Below, piece after piece: positions 5,755 to 10,826 of a DNA stretch of 10,826 bases (its first letter is position 1; each line of letters opens with the position of its first letter). A program made the position numbers and the translations under genes. Below the pieces are notes generated by a model. The model was not told the DNA's origin. It did no database searches and saw nothing but the letters and a program-made list of their open reading frames with translations. The DNA is from Verrucomicrobiota bacterium. GTDB lineage: Bacteria; Verrucomicrobiota; Verrucomicrobiia; Verrucomicrobiales; Verrucomicrobiaceae. The DNA is taken from NCBI GenBank assembly GCA_021413535.1, contig JAIOQF010000198.1:1-10826 (forward strand). Reading direction: 5' to 3'.

Positions 5755-8466
5755 TCATTGCAGCGTAGCCGCAGGCGCGTCTGTTTCCAGCACCAACATG
5801 CGCAGTTCTTCACGACTGGGATCGGACAATTTTGGATCTTCCGTCAGGGTGCGTTCGGCAATTCTGCGTGCCAGCGTGAGCAGTCGCGTGTCGCCCAGGA
5901 GATCGGCAAACTTGAGCGGAGCCTCGCCGCTCTGCGCGCTGCCCAGTAAATCGCCTGGTCCGCGCCGTCGCAAATCCTCCTCGGCAATACGAAATCCATC
6001 AGCGGTCTCGACCAGAATGTTCAAGCGCTCTCTGGCTTCGACATCCTTCTCTGCAATCATCAGCACACAGTGCGAGCGGTGCGCGCCACGCCCGATGCGT
6101 CCTCGCAACTGGTGGAGCTGCGCCAGTCCGAATCGTTCGGCGTTGAAGATGACCATCACGCTGGCGTTCGGGATGTCGACGCCAACTTCGATTACCGTGG
6201 TGCTCACGAGAGCCTTGATCTCACCCGTGCGGAATCGGTTCATGACTTCGTTCTTCGCCGCAGCATCTATTCTGCCGTGCATCAAGCCAACGATGTGTGG
6301 GGCGAGCAAGCCGCCCCATTCTTTAAAGCCAGCGATCGCCGCTTTGGCCACCAGCTTGTCCGATTCATCAATCAATGGATAGACAATGTAAGCTTGATGA
6401 CCGGCTTCGATTTGAGCCCGAACGAATTTGGCGATGTCCGCGAGTTTTTTTTCTGTGCGCACGAGAGTTACGATCTCACCACGGTTGAGCGGCTTTTCAT
6501 CAATCGTTGAGATATCGAGATCGCCATAGACCGTCAGAGCCAGTGTGCGCGGGATCGGCGTCGCAGTCAGCACCAAGACATCCGGTGCATGACCGGCGGC
6601 GATCAGTCGGGCGCGCTGGGCCACGCCAAATTTATGCTGTTCGTCGATAACCGCCAGGCCGAGCTGCGGCATCGCGGCTGCATCGTAAAGCAGCGCGTGG
6701 GTGCCGATGAGGAGATGGGGAGAACTGGCGTGGGTTGGGGGAGCGCACGCTTCCAGCGTGCTGTGTTCCGCATCCTGGGGAACATGCTCAAGCGGCCAGC
6801 TCCATGGATAACTTTTTCCTTTGCTCACAATGCCAGCCTCTGCTGGATTGTTTTTGATATAGTCAAACTTCTCCTGCAAATCCGACTCTGATCGTATCAT
6901 CCGGTCGAAAGATTCCTTTTCCCAAACTGGCTTGGAAGAACCTTCTAATTTGTTGATCTTATTTGCCGTGAATGACTTGATGGAGTGATTGATGTCCGTC
7001 AGTGAATGAAAAATCGGCGTGCCTTCCTCATCCCATGAGGCGGGCAGCGGCTCTAATAGAATATGGACGTGATCCGGCATTACTACAGTGGCAAGGAGGT
7101 GATAGCGGACTTGGTTAAAATAGAGAAGTGCCTTGAGCACTATCTCCCGGGCCTCTGATGACAAGATTCGCCGCTCACGAGTGGAATAAGTCAGCATGTA
7201 TTTTGCCCAAGGACGCTCAAAGTGGGGCAAGCGACGTTTTGAGTAAGTTGCTTCTGTAATTCCTCCGCACTGAGCATCTGGCATGATGCCAGATGCAGCA
7301 CGCTGGAAGCGCGCGCTCCCCTCAGGTGCGATGTTTCTCTGAAACAACTCCATGGCTCCAGTTTCCTCTTTGCGTTCGCCCGTCCGCAGTGCGACGCGCA
7401 GGCCGAGCGGCTCCAGCCAGTGGCAGGCATTCGCGTAGTGTTGTTCGGCGAGAATTTGCGTGGGTGCCATCAGCGCGGCTTGATGGCCTGCTTCCACAGC
7501 TTGCAGCATCGCAGCCAGGGCGACCACGGTTTTGCCGCTGCCGACATCACCATGCAAGAGCCGGTTCATCGGCTCCGGCGTAGTCATGTCGCGACGAATT
7601 TCATCGAGGCTGCGTTGTTGCGCATCCGTGAGAGTAAACGGCAGCGATTTGAGAAATGACTGAGCCAGTTGTCCGGCATGCACCGGTTGCTGCCAGCCTG
7701 GGTGAGCGCGCCAAAGCAGGCGACGGCGGAGCACGCGTAGCTGAAGAATGTAAAATTCCTCCAGCGCCAGATAGCGCCGGGTGAGTTCCAGTTCGGAATT
7801 GCCGATGGGAAAATGAATCTCATGCAGGGCTTTGCCGCGACACAGCCCGGCGAATTCGCCGTTTGCTTTTGGTTTTGGAAGTCGATCGGCGACTGATGAT
7901 GCGTCAAACTTTTGCAGCACCTGCCACATGGCAGCGCGCAGTAGTTTCTGCTTCAGTCCGCCGCGCAAGCGATAGATGGGCACGATTCTTCCGGTGTGGA
8001 TCTGAACGGTTGCGGCGACTTCAGTGTCACCGTTCACGATCTCGTATTCTGGATGACCCATCACCAGCCGGCCTTTCACATCCTTGATCTTACCGTAGAC
8101 GATTAACTCCATGTCGACCGCAATAGCGCGGTTCATGAAGGGCATGTTGAACCAGCGAAGTGTGAGCTGCTGGTTTAGCGGATTGTCTTGCACGGCCTCG
8201 CACTCCGCTTCAAAAAATCCGGAGCGACGTCCAAATCGCACCGTGCGTCCGCGTGTTACACGCACGTGGTGGCATACGGGTTCCAGTGAGGGGGCAAATC
8301 CCTTGAACTCCATGCGACTGCGGTCTTCGTGGCGGAATGGAAACTCCGCAAGCAAGTCGCCTGTGGTGGCGATTCCTTCGTTGGCAAGCATCTTCACCAT
8401 CGGCGCAGTGAGGCCGGGAACGGCCTCCAGCGGCGTGGTCAAGGTGAGGCTTGCGGTGCTGGTCAT
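5755..8466 (-). CDS. recG: ATP-dependent DNA helicase RecG with an in-frame embedded RAYT transposase
   Basis: RecG remodels stalled replication forks and branch-migrates Holliday junctions. The frame encodes 903 residues; E. coli RecG has 693. Without residues ~383-577 the length would be about 708, a normal RecG. The wedge/OB region (about 60-160) is present. Helicase motifs follow in order: Walker A GDVGSGKT (306-313), motif Ia APTQILAEQH, then the insert, then IGTHALLYD, DEQH (608-611), TATPIPRT, the C-terminal helicase block with STTVIEVGVDIPNA and QLRGRIGRG, and the terminal DLLGSAQSGE region. The insert sits after ERKEETGAMELFQ, in the variable loop before the conserved GTHA strand. 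There is no stop or frameshift across either junction. The start is ATG 8466, without a clear ribosome binding site. It may be co-transcribed with the protease gene 13 bases downstream. Whether the product folds and works is unknown. Confidence 0.93.
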   Translation of the reverse strand: MTSTASLTLTTPLEAVPGLTAPMVKMLANEGIATTGDLLAEFPFRHEDRSRMEFKGFAPSLEPVCHHVRVTRGRTVRFGRRSGFFEAECEAVQDNPLNQQLTLRWFNMPFMNRAIAVDMELIVYGKIKDVKGRLVMGHPEYEIVNGDTEVAATVQIHTGRIVPIYRLRGGLKQKLLRAAMWQVLQKFDASSVADRLPKPKANGEFAGLCRGKALHEIHFPIGNSELELTRRYLALEEFYILQLRVLRRRLLWRAHPGWQQPVHAGQLAQSFLKSLPFTLTDAQQRSLDEIRRDMTTPEPMNRLLHGDVGSGKTVVALAAMLQAVEAGHQAALMAPTQILAEQHYANACHWLEPLGLRVALRTGERKEETGAMELFQRNIAPEGSARFQRAASGIMPDAQCGGITEATYSKRRLPHFERPWAKYMLTYSTRERRILSSEAREIVLKALLYFNQVRYHLLATVVMPDHVHILLEPLPASWDEEGTPIFHSLTDINHSIKSFTANKINKLEGSSKPVWEKESFDRMIRSESDLQEKFDYIKNNPAEAGIVSKGKSYPWSWPLEHVPQDAEHSTLEACAPPTHASSPHLLIGTHALLYDAAAMPQLGLAVIDEQHKFGVAQRARLIAAGHAPDVLVLTATPIPRTLALTVYGDLDISTIDEKPLNRGEIVTLVRTEKKLADIAKFVRAQIEAGHQAYIVYPLIDESDKLVAKAAIAGFKEWGGLLAPHIVGLMHGRIDAAAKNEVMNRFRTGEIKALVSTTVIEVGVDIPNASVMVIFNAERFGLAQLHQLRGRIGRGAHRSHCVLMIAEKDVEARERLNILVETADGFRIAEEDLRRRGPGDLLGSAQSGEAPLKFADLLGDTRLLTLARRIAERTLTEDPKLSDPSREELRMLVLETDAPAATLQ
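6738..6763. repeat. Inverted terminal repeat of the recG-embedded element (3' side of recG)
   Basis: This 26-base sequence starts ggggagcgcacgcttccagc and ends gtgctg. It is the reverse complement of 7296-7321 except for one base (a at 6747). A small hairpin, tgttcc (6764-6769) / ggaaca (6780-6785), lies immediately inside it. On the minus strand it encodes STLEACAP of the fused RecG. Confidence 0.88.
6738..7284 (-). CDS. Y1/RAYT transposase coding part of the recG insert (no own stop codon)
   Basis: Within the recG frame, residues ~395-560 are a RAYT-type transposase. It has a family-like N-terminus YSKRRLPHFERP, the HxH motif in MPDHVHILLEP (His466 and His468 of the fused protein), and the nucleophile in FDYIKNNPAEAGIV (Tyr536), followed by a YPWSWP ending. 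An internal ATG (minus strand, 7284-7282) lies in the middle of a perfect palindrome and could start an independent product. Reading from there, no stop is met until the recG stop at 5757, so such a product would be a transposase fused to the second half of RecG. Transposase identity is well supported; independent expression is speculative. Confidence 0.72.
7274..7296. repeat. Perfect 11-bp-arm palindrome at the element end
   Basis: The arms gcatctggcat (7274-7284) and atgccagatgc (7286-7296) flank a single central g. The palindrome lies directly inside the inverted terminal repeat. A hairpin next to the element end is the typical recognition feature for RAYT and IS200/IS605 transposases. It also contains the only early ATG of the embedded transposase, so an mRNA hairpin could mask that start. 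Confidence 0.8.
7296..7321. repeat. Inverted terminal repeat of the recG-embedded element (5' side of recG)
   Basis: This is the partner of 6738-6763, with 25 of 26 positions complementary. It abuts a perfect palindrome at 7274-7296. On the minus strand it encodes GSARFQRA, joined to the RecG sequence IAPEG without change of frame. Confidence 0.88.
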
Positions 8467-8543
8467 CGCAACGATGGTGGCGATACTTCGCGCCGTGTCA
8501 TCTCTTTCTCAACTGACCGGACGGCTTTACCCATGAAACGGCG

Positions 8544-8879
8544 ATGAAAGAAATTTTCTCAGACCCGGATTACACGCGAGTGGGCTACTTTGAGTCGGTG
8601 CTCAAGGAGGCGGGCATCCGCTGTTACATCCAGAACGCCTACAGTCATAATCTGCTCACGGGTATTCCGTCTCATCTGTTTTTCCCAAAGCTGTGCATCA
8701 TTGATGACGAAGACTACCAGGCGGCGCTTGATTTGTTGAACCCTCTTTATGAGAAGGAGATTCCTGGAGCAGTGCAGCGGGTCGACTGGACGTGCCCGAA
8801 TTGCCAAGAATCCGTGCCGGGGGAATTCGATCAATGCTGGAACTGCAATGCGATTCGTGAGATGACTCAGCCGGCGTGA
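8544..8879 (+). CDS. Small DUF2007-like protein with C-terminal zinc ribbon
   Basis: A 111-residue soluble protein. The N-terminal ~70 residues (MKEIFSDPDYTRVGYFESVLKEAGI ... VIDD-like CIIDDEDYQAALDLL) resemble DUF2007, a small ferredoxin-like fold sometimes labelled as a putative signal-transducing domain. The C-terminus carries two CxxC pairs, CPNC (84-87) and CWNC (98-101), spaced as a zinc ribbon. Function is unknown. It is divergent from recG, with 77 bases between the starts and no strong promoter visible. Its 3' end overlaps the tsaD 3' end by 13 bases. The start ATG 8544 has no obvious ribosome binding site; an ATG at 8533 is out of frame and runs into a stop at once. Confidence 0.82.
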   Translation: MKEIFSDPDYTRVGYFESVLKEAGIRCYIQNAYSHNLLTGIPSHLFFPKLCIIDDEDYQAALDLLNPLYEKEIPGAVQRVDWTCPNCQESVPGEFDQCWNCNAIREMTQPA

Positions 8880-9886
8880 AAGGCCGCGAGGTTGAAGTTG
8901 GGGTCTACATCCGTTTCTAGCGGGGAAGTGTATCCCGTCTTCCAGCGTTGCATGGCGGCGAACGCGATCATGGCGGCGTTATCCGTCGTGTAGCGCGGTT
9001 CAGCGAGGAGCAGTTGCAGACCCTCCTCCGTGCAGCGTTCTGCGAAACGTTTCCGGAGCCGTGTATTACAACTCACACCACCGCTGATGGCGATCAGCTT
9101 TTGGTTTTGATCTCTGGAGGCACTCAGGGTTTTCTCCACCAGCACGTCGATAACAGCTTCTTGAAACGAGGCGCACACGTCGTTAAGCACTGCTGCATCC
9201 GCGAGGTTTAGCTTGGGCAGGAGATAGAGCACAGAAGTCTTCAATCCGCTGAAGCTGAAATCATATCCGCCGCCCAGCATGCTGCGCGGGAAGTCGAAGG
9301 CCTGGCGATTGCCGGAGGACGCATGCTGGTCGATCTCGGGTCCGCCGGGGTAGGGGAGCGCGAGCATTTTGGCCACTTTGTCGAAGGCTTCGCCCGCGGC
9401 GTCATCGCGAGTCCGGCCCAGCACTTCGTATTCGCCAATTCCGCGCACGTCCAATAACATGGTGTGACCGCCGCTGACGATCAGGGCCAGATGCGGTGGG
9501 ATTTCGCCCAGACTCATGAAGGGTGATAGCAGGTGTCCTTCGAGATGATTGATGGCGAGAAACGGTTTGCCTTCTGCGAGCGCCAGCGCCTTGGCCAGGG
9601 TGCTGCCGATCAGCAGTGAACTTACCAAGCCGGGGCCGACGGTCGCAGCGAAGGCGTTGATGTTTTTCAAGGTGAGTCCAGCATCGGTCAACGCTTGTTC
9701 CACCAGCGCACGGGCGTGGAGGACATGATTGCGCGAGGCCAGTTCAGGAACCACACCGCCGTGGACGCGATGAATTTCTATTTGCGAAGCGACGACGCTG
9801 CTTAGCACCGCGCCGTCGCCACGCACAATGGCGACGGCGGTTTCATCACACGAAGTCTCGAGGGCAAGGATGCAGGCGGCACTCAC
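8867..9886 (-). CDS. tsaD: tRNA N6-adenosine threonylcarbamoyltransferase TsaD
   Basis: TsaD transfers the threonylcarbamoyl group from TC-AMP to A37 of ANN-decoding tRNAs, working with TsaB and TsaE in bacteria; neither partner is seen in this window. The 339 residues match the usual ~337 with no gaps. Signatures include LETSCDETAVAI at the start of the ASKHA fold, HGGVVPELASRNH, the metal-binding His114 and His118 in NHLEGH, VSGGHTMLL, DDAAGEAFDK with PGGP, FSFSGLKTS, ISGGVSCNTRLR and Asp302 in TDNAAMIAFA. The start codon is GTG (9886-9884), which shares bases with the TGA stop of the upstream S41 peptidase gene in a GTGA overlap. This suggests translational coupling, and no separate ribosome binding site is apparent. 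Confidence 0.96.
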   Translation of the reverse strand: MSAACILALETSCDETAVAIVRGDGAVLSSVVASQIEIHRVHGGVVPELASRNHVLHARALVEQALTDAGLTLKNINAFAATVGPGLVSSLLIGSTLAKALALAEGKPFLAINHLEGHLLSPFMSLGEIPPHLALIVSGGHTMLLDVRGIGEYEVLGRTRDDAAGEAFDKVAKMLALPYPGGPEIDQHASSGNRQAFDFPRSMLGGGYDFSFSGLKTSVLYLLPKLNLADAAVLNDVCASFQEAVIDVLVEKTLSASRDQNQKLIAISGGVSCNTRLRKRFAERCTEEGLQLLLAEPRYTTDNAAMIAFAAMQRWKTGYTSPLETDVDPNFNLAAFHAG

Positions 9887-10826
9887 GGTTTGCTGACATC
9901 CGGATCGTTGAGTTTGCGGATGATGTTGTTGATCGGTTTGGCGTCCTTGGGATCTGCGGGTGCCGGTGCTGCATTGAACTGCTGGTAGACCATGAGGCCT
10001 TTGAGCACATCAGTCGCGCGTTCGAGTTGCAGGTCGCCGAGGTTTGCCAGATCGAGACTGCGCGCTTCACCGGCGGTGTTGCTCTGACGCCATTGCGAGA
10101 TGCGGAGTTCCTCTTGTGAAGTGAGCGCGGAGACGATGGTGGGCTCGACTCCGTTCTCGTGAATCGTGCGGTGACTTGGCGTGTAATATTTTGCTGTCGT
10201 CAGTCGCATGGCGGCACCGTTTTTCATCGGCAGAATGGTCTGCACGGAGCCTTAGCCGAAGCTGGTGGTGCCCACGATGATTGCGCGTTTCAGATCTTGC
10301 AGCGCACCGGCAACAAGTTCCGCGCCGCTGGCGCTGCCCTGATTGATAAGCACACACATGGGATAGCGGCGTAGAGGTTTGCCGTTGCGCGTGGGAGTGC
10401 GATACGGCGGTGCGTTCTGCGACGCGACGCGACCCTCGGTTGTGACCACGACTGTTTGCGGCAGAAGAAACTCGCCGCAGACTGCGACTGCGGAATCGAT
10501 CAAGCCGCCGGGGTTGTTCCGCAGATCGAGCACAAAGGCGTTCATGCCCTGTTTTTCCAGCTTGTCGAGTTCATCACTCAGGTCTTTCGCGGTTGCCTGG
10601 GTGAATTGCGTGAGACGCGCGTAGCCGATTTTCCAGGGTGCGGCCATTTTATCGTGAAGCAGTATGGCATCGCGCACGGAGCTTTCCTGGAGGGCAGCGC
10701 GGGTAAGGTTGAAATCAAGAAACTGTTTCGTGCCCGGGCGTCGCACGGTGATCCGCACCGCTTCGCCTGCTTTGCCTTTAAGATGTTGCACCGCCTCCAT
10801 GGTGCTCATGCTGTCGGTCAGCACCT
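9883..10826 (-). pseudogene. C-terminal processing peptidase (CtpA/Prc-like, S41), 5' end outside window, TAA at the catalytic Lys position
   Basis: This is a periplasmic tail-specific protease family member. Reading on the minus strand from the window edge, the end of a PDZ domain comes first (STMEAVQHLKGKAGEAV, ITVRRPG). The S41 domain follows, with WKIGYARLTQF, VLDLRNNPGGLIDSAV and the nucleophile in GSASGAEL. The frame then hits TAA (10254-10252) directly after VGTTSFG. Homologues read FGKGSVQT at this point, and the sequence continues in the same frame as GSVQTILPMKNGAAMRLTTAKYYTPS. The TAA therefore replaces the catalytic lysine, 25 residues after the catalytic serine, the same spacing as Ser452/Lys477 of E. 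coli Prc. The downstream part (to 9883) remains open for about 120 codons. If translation ends at TAA the protein lacks its general base and C-terminus. One AAA-to-TAA substitution or a sequence error would explain it. Confidence 0.9.

Larger units (their letters stand above)
6738..7321 (-). mobile_element. RAYT element inserted in frame within recG, with inverted terminal repeats
   Basis: An element of about 585 bp is bounded by 26-bp inverted repeats (6738-6763 and 7296-7321) that match at 25 positions. On the minus strand it is read in the recG frame from end to end. The left end encodes GSARFQRA and the right end encodes STLEACAP, with a complete Y1 transposase between. The interior (about 6790-7270) looks visibly AT-richer than the recG sequence around it, consistent with acquired DNA. 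No clear target duplication is visible, which fits single-strand HUH transposition. The element differs from the RAYT at 1489-2073 in sequence but shares the terminal core GGAGCGCG. Confidence 0.85.

Noticed and set aside
4773..5813. Longer N-terminus of the protease starting at 5813
   Set aside because: It would overlap the end of recG in another frame and add a Cys/Arg-rich stretch before the membrane helix; ATG 5741 fits the family better.
6738..7321. The recG insert as an intein
   Set aside because: It contains no splicing blocks (no starting Cys/Ser block A, no terminal HN followed by Cys/Ser/Thr). The content is a Y1 transposase with inverted DNA ends, so protein splicing is not supported.
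8467..8543. Sigma70-type promoters between recG and the DUF2007-like gene
   Set aside because: A ttgaga-like -35 is readable on the minus strand, but no acceptable -10 follows at proper spacing; not enough to annotate.
10252..10254. TAA read as lysine (recoding) in the peptidase gene
   Set aside because: Other genes here end normally at TAA/TAG/TGA, no recoding signal is visible, and known stop reassignments to Lys-like residues (pyrrolysine) use TAG. Mutation or error is simpler.

Overview
The window is a GC-rich bacterial chromosome segment made mostly of housekeeping genes. The style of the AlaRS, the two REP-associated tyrosine transposases (RAYTs) and the general gene content suggest a Verrucomicrobiota-like organism. 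That is an impression from sequence character, not a database result, and I hold it at moderate to low confidence.

Layout. Positions 1-1391 (+) hold the 3' part of alaS. Positions 1389-2163 are a self-contained RAYT unit: a 194-residue HUH/Y1 transposase between two direct copies of a ~90-bp imperfect palindrome. Positions 2253-3287 (+) hold a complete class I DAHP synthase (first step of the shikimate pathway). A minus-strand run from 8466 to 3294 follows: recG, then a membrane-anchored HtrA/DegS-like protease with a PDZ domain, then a membrane-anchored protein with a C-terminal OmpA domain. A small plus-strand gene (8544-8879) encodes a DUF2007-like domain with a zinc ribbon. The last minus-strand run is a C-terminal processing peptidase (S41, partial at the window edge) followed by tsaD (tRNA t6A synthesis), joined by a 4-base stop/start overlap.

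The most unusual feature is in recG. The reading frame is 903 codons instead of about 700 because a second, different RAYT element of about 585 bp, with 26-bp inverted ends and a near-end palindrome, lies in frame inside the helicase domain. It is on the same strand and has no stop codon. All recG helicase motifs before and after it look intact, and the transposase HxH and tyrosine motifs also look intact. The gene therefore appears to encode a RecG-RAYT-RecG chimera. The element's termini share a GGAGCGCG core with the RAYT unit next to alaS.

Three other genes carry lesions at functionally critical places. The S41 peptidase has an in-frame TAA exactly where the catalytic lysine belongs, 25 residues after the catalytic serine. 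The HtrA-like protease lacks about 59 residues between its Asp and Ser, keeping frame. AlaRS lacks about 44 residues of its editing domain between the HxxxH and CxxxH zinc motifs, also in frame. These may be real lineage-specific changes, genome decay or assembly faults; read mapping and comparison with relatives would separate these. I saw no tRNA, rRNA, CRISPR array or convincing rho-independent terminator, and no intergenic stretch exceeds 300 bases apart from the RAYT unit.
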